Source: Enhygromyxa salina (GTDB lineage: Bacteria; Myxococcota_A; Polyangia; Nannocystales; Nannocystaceae). From it: a stretch of 61,788 nucleotides of DNA. A program made the position numbers and the translations under genes. Each line of letters begins with the position of its first letter. Position 1 is the first letter of the stretch. Positions 46,337 to 55,729 of the stretch are shown here, piece after piece. The notes under the pieces were generated by a model. The model was not told the DNA's origin, searched no databases, and saw only the letters and a program-made list of their open reading frames with translations. The stretch is taken from NCBI RefSeq assembly GCF_002994635.1, contig NZ_PVNL01000059.1, positions 1 through 61,788 of the forward strand, in the 5' to 3' direction.

Positions 46337-46936
46337 ATGCGCTTGGGCTATCATGTCCCGATGCCCCACTCGTCCGCTCGCTCTCGGTCCGCGCTCACGC
46401 TTGCGTTGTTTGGCTCGTTGACCGGACTCGGCTGTCAGCACACCTCGAGCGGACCCGACGCGGGGAGCTCGGACACGGACAAGGGCGAGCCGCGGATGTG
46501 CACGTCGATGGGCTGCGCCGACCTGGCCGAGATCACGACCCAGCTGACGGCGGCCGGAGGCGCGCTCGGCTCGCACGCGTTTGCGATCGAGGTCGACGGC
46601 GAGGCGAAGACCTGCACGGTCGAGTTCACCAGCGAGACCGAGGCCGCGTATGGCAAGTGCTCCGACGGGGTCGAGCTCCGCTTCGGTCCGGCGATGCAGG
46701 GTCGCGAGATGACGATGGACGGGGCGGTCGGCTACACGGAGGACCCCATCCCGGGTCAGTTTCAGTGGCAGCTGTCGTTCCACGGGCAGCCCGCGAAGGT
46801 TCACGTGGTTCATACCCACGCTGACCAGACGATCGTCGATGCCAGCGCGGCGTTTGTGTACACCGAGCACCGGCCGAATGGGGCCGGGTGCGAGCCGGTC
46901 TGCAAGAGCGCGGCGATCGAGTGGACCGGGCCGTAG
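46337..46936 (+). CDS. Small lipoprotein of unknown function
   Basis: About 199 residues (191 if it starts at the ATG at 46361). A signal peptide and lipobox (LFGSLTGLGC) precede a Ser/Asp linker and a beta-rich domain with two Cys pairs (CTSMGCADL; CTVEFTSETEAAYGKC) and C-terminal CEPVCKSAAIEWTGP. It follows tolC by 10 bp and could be transcribed with it, but its function is unrelated by sequence. Confidence 0.7.
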   Translation: MRLGYHVPMPHSSARSRSALTLALFGSLTGLGCQHTSSGPDAGSSDTDKGEPRMCTSMGCADLAEITTQLTAAGGALGSHAFAIEVDGEAKTCTVEFTSETEAAYGKCSDGVELRFGPAMQGREMTMDGAVGYTEDPIPGQFQWQLSFHGQPAKVHVVHTHADQTIVDASAAFVYTEHRPNGAGCEPVCKSAAIEWTGP

Positions 46937-47045
46937 GGCGCGTCTGGCCGGTGCGACGGTCTCGCACTCCAAGCGGCGCGAACATCGCGGCAAAAAATTA
47001 ACGCAGCAGCTGCAAAGCACATCTGCGGGGGCCGACATCGTAGAT

Positions 47046-47972
47046 GTGCTGGGTAAGCTTCATCAAGGAACCATCGAGCTGTTCCGCCACGACCCTTGGC
47101 TCGCGTTCGATCTTCTCGGTGTCGAGCGGCCCGTAGCTGGGACACCAACTCCCCGGCAGGGCGAAGTCGAGCGCGAAGATCCCGAGGATCCCGACAAGGT
47201 CATCGTGCGCTACCCCGACCTCGTGCTGGTTCACGAGGTCGAGGTCCCCAAGCGCGGCATCGTCATTGGTGTCGAGGCGCAGGGGGCGTACCAGCGCATC
47301 AAGCGATGGCGGTTCCCGTACTATCAAGCCGTCCTGGCCGACAGCTACGAGCTTCAGACCTGGATGGTGTTCGTCTCGTACTGCCGCCGCATGTCGGCGG
47401 CGATTCGTGACTGGAAAGTGGGTCCACCACCTCGGATCGACGGCCTGCTGCTCGACGTGGACACCGTGCCGCGCCTCAGTCTCGAGGAGATGATGCGGTG
47501 GCCAACCGCAGGTGTGCTGGTTGGGGCCCTGCACGGACACGCGGGTGACAGCGAGGCCGCGCAAAATGGAGTGCGCGCGTGCATGGGCCTTCCCGAGAAG
47601 CGAAGGCATTCGTATATTGGTACGATACTAGCTGCGTTGTCAGAGCGAGAGCGGGCAGCGATAGAACAGGAGCTGAACATGGAAGAGAAGCACGAGATCT
47701 GGCAGATTGAGAAAAACAGCGGGACCTACTTGCGCGGCTGTAGGCACGGCTTGGAGACCGGTCGGCAGGAAGGTCGGCAGGAAGGTCGGCAGGAAGGTCG
47801 ACGCGTGACCCTCGTCGAGTTGATTTTCGCGTTGCTCGACGTCCGCGGCGTCGCCTGTGAGGCGGACAGCGAAGCACGCCTTCGCGCATGCGAGGACATC
47901 GCGGTTCTCGAGCGCTGGGCGGATCGGGCCCGCGAGGTGACCGATGTCTCGGCGCTGTTCGAGGACGCATGA
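47046..47972 (+). CDS. Rpn/PD-(D/E)XK-like nuclease family protein
   Basis: A 308-residue protein if translated from GTG 47046. No ATG precedes the family core, and typical relatives begin a few residues before an LHQ-like LHE segment, as here (VLGKLHQGTIELFRHDP). Active-site pieces of the PD-(D/E)XK fold are visible: VRYPDLVLVHEVEV and GIVIGVEAQGAY, the latter an E-x-Q variant of E-x-K. Near residue 240 a RQEG repeat (three units) forms the linker found in recombination-promoting Rpn-type and transposase-associated nucleases. The family is linked to DNA cleavage and horizontal exchange; the copy here has no flanking insertion-sequence ends. Start uncertain by up to 60 codons. Confidence 0.65.
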   Translation: MLGKLHQGTIELFRHDPWLAFDLLGVERPVAGTPTPRQGEVEREDPEDPDKVIVRYPDLVLVHEVEVPKRGIVIGVEAQGAYQRIKRWRFPYYQAVLADSYELQTWMVFVSYCRRMSAAIRDWKVGPPPRIDGLLLDVDTVPRLSLEEMMRWPTAGVLVGALHGHAGDSEAAQNGVRACMGLPEKRRHSYIGTILAALSERERAAIEQELNMEEKHEIWQIEKNSGTYLRGCRHGLETGRQEGRQEGRQEGRRVTLVELIFALLDVRGVACEADSEARLRACEDIAVLERWADRAREVTDVSALFEDA

Positions 47973-48059
47973 ATTGCGAGGCCGAGCGAACGCGCGAGTG
48001 AGCCCAGATGGACTGCCGCGTGACGTGGCGGTGCGAATCGCGGTCGCGTTCGGGCGAGT

Positions 48060-49424
48060 GTGGTAGCGTGGTTCGTGCGCACGCAATACCTCATCGTGGG
48101 TCTGGTGGTCGCGCTCGGCTGCGGCCCGGCAGCACCTGGCACGCACGGGGAGACCGACACCGGTGGCGACGGAGACCCGGGCGACGGCGACGGAGACCCG
48201 GGCGACGGCGACGGCGATTCAGACGCCACCTACGTATTCGACCAGAACGAGCTGCGCACGTACGAACTCGAGATCTCACCGCCCAACTGGGCGCTACTCA
48301 ACGAGGACCCAACCGCCGAGATCTACGTCCCCGCCCAGCTCCACTTCGAGGGCCAGACCTGGGGTCCGATCGGCGTGCGCTACAAGGGCGGCTACGGCAG
48401 CCTGTACTGGTGTTTTGACGGCCAGGGCAATCAGGTCTGCCCCAAGATCTCGATGAAGCTCAAGTTCACCGAGTACAGCGAGGGGCCGCTGTTCTACGGT
48501 CTCAAGCGCCTGAACTTCCACGCGATGTCGGGCGCGGGTGGGGGCGACACCTCAAAGCTGCACGATCGGCTTGGCTACAACCTGTTTCTCGACAATGGCG
48601 TGATCGCGCCGCGAGCCGTGCACGCGCGCTTGCTGATCAACGGCGAGCTGGTGGGGCTGTTCATCGTCGTCGAGCAGATCGACGGCCGCTTCACGGACGA
48701 TCGCTTCCCCAGTGACGGCGACGGCAACGTCTATAAAGAGATCTGGCCGATTCACCAGTGGGAGGGTCCGTACCTCGGCGCGCTGAAGACCAACGAAGAC
48801 CAAGACCCGAGCGCGGCGAAGATGGTCACGTTCGCGTCGGCGCTGGCGGCAGGCGGCGACGCGGGCTTCAACGGCGTGATCGAGCAGTGGATGGACGCCG
48901 ACGCGTTGATGCGCTACATCGCGGTTGATCGGGCGATCGAGAACTGGGACGGCATCGTTGGCCTGTACGGGCTGCCGGCGGGGAATCACAACTATTATTG
49001 GTACGAAGAGGGCCTCGCGGACCGGGTGTGGTTGATCCCGTGGGACCTCGACCACACCTTTGATTACCCGAATCCGATCGTCACGAATTACGGCGCTCCA
49101 GCATGGAACGAGGTGCCCCAGAGCTGCGCTGGGATTCCCACCTTTGGCGGGGTGTCGCGCTACCCGGCGATGTGTGACGACTTCATTCGGCGCATCGTCA
49201 CGCAGCGGCACGACGAGTGGACGGCGGCTGCCCAAGAGCTGCTGAACACGCTGTATACGCAGGACGAGCTGGACAGCCGCGTGGACTTCTACGCCAACCA
49301 GATCGACGCGGCGGTCCAGGAGGACCCGGACCTGGACTACGCGCAGTGGCAGACCGCGGTGGACTGGCTGCGCGCGGATCTACTCGGGCTGCGTGATCAG
49401 CTGCAGGCTCAAATTGACGGCTAG
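48060..49424 (+). CDS. CotH-like kinase lipoprotein
   Basis: A 454-residue exported protein with GTG start (48060; GTG 48075 possible). Lipobox VVALGC is followed by a GDGDPGDGDGD linker encoded by repeated codons. The CotH kinase fold is shown by YVFDQNELRTYELEISPPNW, GVRYKGGYGS, RLGYNLFLDNGVIAPRAVHA, LINGELVGLFIVVEQIDGRF, WDGIVGLYGLPAGNHNYYWY and VWLIPWDLDHTFDY, i.e. the catalytic and metal-binding Asp/His region. CotH-type proteins phosphorylate other exported proteins (established for spore-coat CotB/CotG in Bacillus). A target here is unknown; the repeated secreted proteins nearby are candidates only by proximity. Confidence 0.88.
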   Translation: MVAWFVRTQYLIVGLVVALGCGPAAPGTHGETDTGGDGDPGDGDGDPGDGDGDSDATYVFDQNELRTYELEISPPNWALLNEDPTAEIYVPAQLHFEGQTWGPIGVRYKGGYGSLYWCFDGQGNQVCPKISMKLKFTEYSEGPLFYGLKRLNFHAMSGAGGGDTSKLHDRLGYNLFLDNGVIAPRAVHARLLINGELVGLFIVVEQIDGRFTDDRFPSDGDGNVYKEIWPIHQWEGPYLGALKTNEDQDPSAAKMVTFASALAAGGDAGFNGVIEQWMDADALMRYIAVDRAIENWDGIVGLYGLPAGNHNYYWYEEGLADRVWLIPWDLDHTFDYPNPIVTNYGAPAWNEVPQSCAGIPTFGGVSRYPAMCDDFIRRIVTQRHDEWTAAAQELLNTLYTQDELDSRVDFYANQIDAAVQEDPDLDYAQWQTAVDWLRADLLGLRDQLQAQIDG

Positions 49425-49730
49425 TCGCTGGGATGCAGGCCGTGCTCCCGGATCGCGCGGCGCCACGCGTAGTAGGTCGTCGCGCACGCGCGCGGGACCG
49501 CTCTCGTGTGGGGTGATGCCCCGCCCGAGATCGTCGACTGAAATACCAGTCATGAACACTGAGCTGATTTCATGCGCGATTATGAGCACGATTGTGTATA
49601 CTGCGAGCTAGATCGCAAGAATGACACCTGTCCCCGAAATCGGGCGTGGGCACAACAACCCATTTTCAGATAGCGAGCACTTATTTGCTCTGGTGTGCAC
49701 TTCAACCACCTATTCGTGCCGGAGTACCCT
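49425..49730. other. Intergenic with a short gene remnant
   Basis: 306 bp, A/T-rich towards the right. On the minus strand, the segment ending at 49421 reads ATTYYAWRRAIREHGLHPSD and a stop, like the tail of a small DNA-binding or transposase-helper protein. A frame change is needed upstream (TGISVDDLGRGITPHESG). It is probably a remnant. The right half should contain the promoter of the trypsin-like gene; TATACT at 49597-49602 is a possible -10. Confidence 0.35.
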
Positions 49731-50990
49731 ATGCTGGTGGGCGTGAACGGAAAACACGCACATTTGGGTACGCGCACCTACACATTCGGCAACGTAGTGT
49801 CGCTGACGGCCCTCTTGGCGGTGGCGGTGCCGGGCTGCGATCTCGAGGACGACGGCCGGCCCACACGCGGTGATGGGATCGCCGGCCAGGCCGACGACGA
49901 GCCGAGCGAGACCGAGCACGAGGAGCGGATCTACGGCGGCGGCCCGGTGGTGTCGTGTGGCTGGCCCACGACCGTGTCATTGGGCGGCTCGTGCACGGGC
50001 ACGCTGATCCACCCCGAAATTGTGGCCTATGCGGCCCACTGCGGGTCCAATTACAGCTCGATTCGGTTCGGCAATGACCTCTCGGGCAACAACGACGGTT
50101 TCTATGTTGGCACCGATTACTGCAAGATCTACCCGGGCTACACGGGCGTCGGGAAGGGCGTCGATTTTGCGTATTGCAAGCTCGTCACGCCAGTCACGAA
50201 TTTCCCGATCGTGCCGCCCTTGATGGGCTGCGAGACCGACATCCTCCAGCCCGGGGCGCCCGTCGCCGTGGTCGGGTTTGGCAACGCCGACAACGGGCCT
50301 TACGGGATCAAGCGTGAGGTCTACACCCAGCTCAACAAGATCACGAGCAACAACGAGGCGTTCGTCGGCGGCGACGGTAAAGACTCGTGTCAGGGAGACT
50401 CGGGCGGCCCGGTGTTCATCGAGCTCCCCGACGGCAGCTGGCGGGTGTTTGGCATCACGTCGTACGGCGGGGCCTGTGGGACCGGTGGGTACTACTCGCT
50501 GATGCACCGCGGGATGCCGTGGTTCGAGCAGGACTCGGGTCTGGACCTGACGCCGTGCCACGACGCCCAGGGCAACTGGTCGCCCGGTCCGGGCTGCACG
50601 GGGTTCCCAGAGGACGCCGCGACCGCGGGTGGGAGCTGGCCTAGCTGCAACGCGGGGCCGCTGTCGGGCGCCTCGGCGACCTGCGGGGCGCCGATCGACG
50701 CTGGCGATCCAGAGCCAGAGCCGGAGCCAGAGCCAGAGCCGGAGCCGGAGCCCAACCCCGTCGTGAACAGCTGCGACGGCGCCTGCGGTGGCCAGGCGGC
50801 CGGCGGCTGTTGGTGTGACGACCAGTGCAGCAACTACGGTGACTGCTGCGCCGACGTGCTCGCGGAGTGCAAGCCGGCCCAGAGCTGCTCGGGCAGCTGC
50901 GGTGGCCAGGCCGCGAGCGGCTGCTGGTGCGATGCGCAGTGCGCCAACTATGGCGACTGCTGCGGGGACGTCGGCTCGGTCTGCAACTGA
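49731..50990 (+). CDS. Trypsin-like serine protease with somatomedin-B-like repeats
   Basis: A 419-residue secreted lipoprotein; ATG 49731 has GGAG at 6 bp. Lipobox AVAVPGC, then an activation-like junction (ERIYGGGPVVSCGW) and a chymotrypsin-fold domain. The catalytic triad is His in AYAAHCGS, Asp in GVDFAYCK and Ser in SCQGDSGGPVF, so activity is expected. A Pro-Glu hinge (about 14 residues, repeat-coded) leads to two somatomedin-B-like Cys modules (CDGACGGQAAGGCWCDDQC and CSGSCGGQAASGCWCDAQC, each ending GDCC.D.). Such modules are common in animals and uncommon in bacterial proteases. They may bind a surface partner. Confidence 0.9.
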   Translation: MLVGVNGKHAHLGTRTYTFGNVVSLTALLAVAVPGCDLEDDGRPTRGDGIAGQADDEPSETEHEERIYGGGPVVSCGWPTTVSLGGSCTGTLIHPEIVAYAAHCGSNYSSIRFGNDLSGNNDGFYVGTDYCKIYPGYTGVGKGVDFAYCKLVTPVTNFPIVPPLMGCETDILQPGAPVAVVGFGNADNGPYGIKREVYTQLNKITSNNEAFVGGDGKDSCQGDSGGPVFIELPDGSWRVFGITSYGGACGTGGYYSLMHRGMPWFEQDSGLDLTPCHDAQGNWSPGPGCTGFPEDAATAGGSWPSCNAGPLSGASATCGAPIDAGDPEPEPEPEPEPEPEPNPVVNSCDGACGGQAAGGCWCDDQCSNYGDCCADVLAECKPAQSCSGSCGGQAASGCWCDAQCANYGDCCGDVGSVCN

Positions 50991-51007
50991 GCGCGTCGGC
51001 GTGTCGA

Positions 51008-52178
<1,171 letters not shown>

Positions 52179-52195
<17 letters not shown>

Positions 52196-53849
52196 CGATC
52201 ACGGCGACGTCGATGTCGTGACTCAACGTCGTGGCCCCATCCGCGCAGCCGCTGTCGACCACGGCGCGCTCGCGGGTGTAGCTGACGATCATGGTGTGCA
52301 CGCGGGCGCCAGGGCCCGCCGGGTCGGAGAAGCTCACGGGCACCCCGGGCTGCACGGGATTTTGGGCCCCGACCACCCGCAGCTGCACGTGGCGCTCTGC
52401 AGTCGCGCAGCCGGCGTGCAGCTGCCAGGGACAGCTGGGCGCGGGCAGGGCCTCGAGCTCGCGGCCCACGGCGGGCCCCACGAACGCGGGATCATTGCCG
52501 CCACGCAGCAGCCGAACATCGAGGAGCCACACGCCGTTCACGTCCCTCGCCGGCTGCAAATCGCCGGCGTCGAGCAGGACCAGGGTCAGCTCGCGGGTAC
52601 CCTGGGCGCCCGTCTTGGCCTCGGCCGAGATGAAGTCTCCAACCACGAAGGGCATGGCCTGAGGGGGCGCGCACACGTACCAAAAGTAGGGATCACCAGC
52701 GGGCGTGAGCTCCTGGTCGACGAGGTCGACCTCTCGCAGCTCGAGCTCGAAGCAGCCGTCGAGTCCGGCCTCGACCGACAGCAGCTCGGCCGGCAGCTCG
52801 GGCACCTCGACGGACCACTCGATCCGGCTCTCGGTCGCCGGGGCCTCGCAGCTGGCAGGCTGCTCGGGCGCGTCGGTGCGCGGCGTGAACCGGATGTCGT
52901 CGCCGCCGATCCACTGGGCGCGCTCGCCCGGCTCGAATTGGACGCCGAGGCCCTCGGTGTGGAGCTCGTCCTGAGTCCCGATCTGGCCTGGATACCAGCG
53001 TGGGATGTACTTGTTGGCGCCGTGGTCGATGAACAAGATCACCGGGTCGATGCTCTCACCCGCGATCCAGGCCGCGTCGCAGCCCGGGCCGTCGAGCTCG
53101 ACGCCAACGTTGGCGCGGGCCGGCAACAGCCAGTGCTCGGCCTCGCCAAACGCGGCCGCCGTCAGCAGCCGCCCGGGATCCTGCGCGACCGCGTCGCAGT
53201 CGAGGGTGACGCCGCCGCGGCGGTAGCGAATGTGGAGCGCGAGCTGGGTGTCGTTGGTGTTGTTGAGATAGACGTGCCCGTAGACGTTCTCGAAGTTGCC
53301 GTCCCAGCCGCCGTCCCCTTCGTCGTCCCAGCCGTCGCCCTCGGTGGTCGCGACCGACGACCACAGCCCCAGCGCGCACAAGCCCGCGACGGCGCTGCGC
53401 TGCAACGGTCGCAGCGGCGAGCGCTCGGGGTCCATGTGCGGGACCAGCAGCTGCCACGAGAGCCCGAGCAAGGGCAGCGCGAGCAGGTCGGTGGGATCGC
53501 AGGTGATCACCCACGGGAACCCGACGAGACCCATCAACCCGGACCACAGGCCCGCGCACGCAGGCGACAGCTGGATCGCCGCGAACACCAGGCCCACCGC
53601 GACGTGGCAGGCCGCGAGCGCCCCGCGAGTCCGCACCCGCAGCAGCGCGGCGAGCAGCACGGGCGCGACCAACATCCCCGCGAAGTCGCTGAGCTTGCCA
53701 GTGAGCCACGCGGGGATCACGTCCGCGCCCTTGAGCCAGTGGTCGTTGGTGATCAGCACGGCGAGCGCGAGCAGCCACGCGGGGCTGAGCAGCGCGCGAG
53801 CCGGGAGCACGCGCCGTGTGGCGGGAGGATCGTGGGTCGGATCGGCCAT
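52179..53849 (-). CDS. Membrane protein with large exported beta domain
   Basis: A 556-residue protein. ATG 53849 is chosen as the start of the first helix-containing segment. The first 185 residues hold about five helices, with the striking segments LITNDHWLKGADVIPAWLTG and LSDFAGMLVAPVLLAALLRV, then GFPWVITCDPTDLLALPLLG. The remaining 370 residues are beta-rich with Cys (LHIRYRRGGVTLDCDAVAQD, WSVEVPELPAELLSVEAGLD) and are probably extracytoplasmic. The NDxWLK...WLTGKLSDFAG pattern recurs in uncharacterised myxobacterial membrane proteins (recollection only). Function unknown. Confidence 0.6.
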
Positions 53850-53913
53850 GCTCACACCAAGACGCCACGCTACCACGGCGCGGGCGAGCCTGGTCGGGCG
53901 GAGACCAGCCCGC

Positions 53914-54012
53914 TCAGAGGTGCTCGATCAGCCAGGCCTCGGCCTCCTGGTTCGACCCGATCCCGCTGTCGCTCACCGCGGGGAACGTCTGTGGGCCGGT
54001 CAATCATATGGT
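53914..54012 (-). other. Possible C-terminal gene remnant
   Basis: The minus strand reads TGPQTFPAVSDSGIGSNQEA and EAWLIEHL followed by a stop at 53914. It resembles the tail of an alpha/beta-hydrolase-type protein but has no body, only about 30 codons. It may be a remnant or chance; the overlap with the promoter side of the 52179-53849 gene is noted. Confidence 0.25.
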
Positions 54013-55596
54013 CTAGTCGGCCGGCCACGGCTCCGGGGGGACCGGGTTGGGTGAGTTGGTCACGCTCCCGCGCGCTTCAATGTTCTCGATGAACCGGTAC
54101 ACGTAGAACAGATCATCCTCGATGTCGGCGTCGGGCGTCGCCGCCAGCCATGCCTCTACGCTCAGCGCCAGCGGGCGCAGGATCGACAGGGCGCCCGCAT
54201 CATCCCCGACCGAGGCGCGGGTCGCCGCCATCTCGAACGCGACGTACAGATTCAACATCACGAAGCCCTTCTCGACGCTGTCGTTGGTGAACCACCCGTC
54301 GGCGGGCGTCTCCCACGGGCCCAGCGGTGAGGTGATCTCGACGACTTGCTCGACGATCTCGTCGCTGCCGGGCACCTGGTACTCGAACTCGATGCGGCCG
54401 ACCTCGCCGGGGTCGTCACCGGTCGGCGTGAGCTCGAGGATCATCGCTCCGCCACCGCCGCGGCGACCGTTCTCGTTGTCGTCGTCGCTCATGCGGTGAG
54501 CGATCTGCAGGATCGGAATGTCCATGTGACCGTGGTTGCCCCACACGTCGGCCTGCTTGGTCCCGTAGATCCTGCGCAGGTCGTAGCCCTCGAACACGGT
54601 CGCGTCGATCGTCACGTCCTCGGCGAGCGGGATCACGAACGCCTGGACCTCTTCTTCGAACACCTCTTCGACCGCGGCGTAGTCCTCGATGTAATAGAAT
54701 GAGCCGCTCCCGACCTCGGCGAGCGTGCGCATCAAGTCGACGTCAAAGTCGGAGCCCAGACCGATCGTAGTCAGCCCAAACCCGAGGTCGCCCCACGAGG
54801 ACGCGAGCCCCTCGATCTTGTCGGAGCTGGTGATGCCGACGGTCGCCATCCCGTCCGAGACCAGCACCACGCGGTTTTGGTAGCCGTCTTGCGCGTGAGC
54901 CTCGACGGTCTCGAACGCCGAGCGCAGGCCGGCGTAGACGTTGGTCGAGCCCTTGGTCTCGAGCCCGGCGATCGCCGTGGCGAGCTCGACGGAGTCGCCA
55001 GCGACGTGCTCGACGATCAGCTCGGCGTCGTCGCCAAACCCGATCAGGCTCACGCGATCCTCGGGCTGCAGGCTGTTGCGCATGCGCAGCAGGCCCTCGC
55101 GGACCCGATGCAGCGGCTCACCGGCCATCGAGCCCGACAGGTCCACGGCGATCGCCAGGTTCAGCGGCGGGCGCTCGACCGAGTCGGCGTCGATCGGGGT
55201 GTTCATGCCGACCAGCACGACCGTGCAGTTCGAGCCCGAGATCATGTTGCCCATCACGCCAAGCATCCCGTGAATGCACACGTTCTCGCCGCAGTTGGGC
55301 GCAGGCATCTCGATCTGGTGCTCGGCGAAGAAGCCCATGTCGTCGATCGTCTCCGGCCCGGGGATCCCACCTTCGAGCAGGATCTCGCGGAACAGACCAA
55401 AGTCTTGCGCGCCGCCTTGGCCGACCCCGGATCCCAGCGAGGAGCCGCCGGTCTCACCGCCGAAGCTGTCGAAGTCGCCGCCGTCGCTGGCACAGCCGAG
55501 CCCGGGGAGGGTCAGCAGACCCAGCGCGCTGAGCGCGGCGGCCGCGAGGCGGGGCTTGGAGACAGAGGGGGAGGCCAAAGTGCGTCGATCTTGCAT
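54013..55596 (-). CDS. VWA-domain lipoprotein
   Basis: A 527-residue exported protein with lipobox LPGLGC. A Gly/Ser/Asp linker and an N-terminal segment (FFAEHQIEMPAPNCGENVCI) precede the VWA domain. Its metal site is intact in AIAVDLSGSMAGE (about residue 150), with NRVVLVSDGMATVGIT and a TxGLG-like GLTTIGLGSDF. C-terminal strands and helices follow. It is smaller than the VWA lipoprotein at 1762 and lacks its Cys-rich DPFAQDC block. It is oriented against the trypsin/RTX cluster and is probably a surface adhesion or binding protein. Confidence 0.87.
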   Translation of the reverse strand: MQDRRTLASPSVSKPRLAAAALSALGLLTLPGLGCASDGGDFDSFGGETGGSSLGSGVGQGGAQDFGLFREILLEGGIPGPETIDDMGFFAEHQIEMPAPNCGENVCIHGMLGVMGNMISGSNCTVVLVGMNTPIDADSVERPPLNLAIAVDLSGSMAGEPLHRVREGLLRMRNSLQPEDRVSLIGFGDDAELIVEHVAGDSVELATAIAGLETKGSTNVYAGLRSAFETVEAHAQDGYQNRVVLVSDGMATVGITSSDKIEGLASSWGDLGFGLTTIGLGSDFDVDLMRTLAEVGSGSFYYIEDYAAVEEVFEEEVQAFVIPLAEDVTIDATVFEGYDLRRIYGTKQADVWGNHGHMDIPILQIAHRMSDDDNENGRRGGGGAMILELTPTGDDPGEVGRIEFEYQVPGSDEIVEQVVEITSPLGPWETPADGWFTNDSVEKGFVMLNLYVAFEMAATRASVGDDAGALSILRPLALSVEAWLAATPDADIEDDLFYVYRFIENIEARGSVTNSPNPVPPEPWPAD

Positions 55597-55729
55597 GGAT
55601 AAGCTCTCAGAGGGGGTTCGCGGGGGTAGTCTCGGGCGGCCGAGATCGGTTCACACCCGAGTTTTCGGCCCGAGTCTCCGACCGGCTCCAGCCCCACGGT
55701 CGACCTCACGCGAGCGTCTCGCTCACTCT

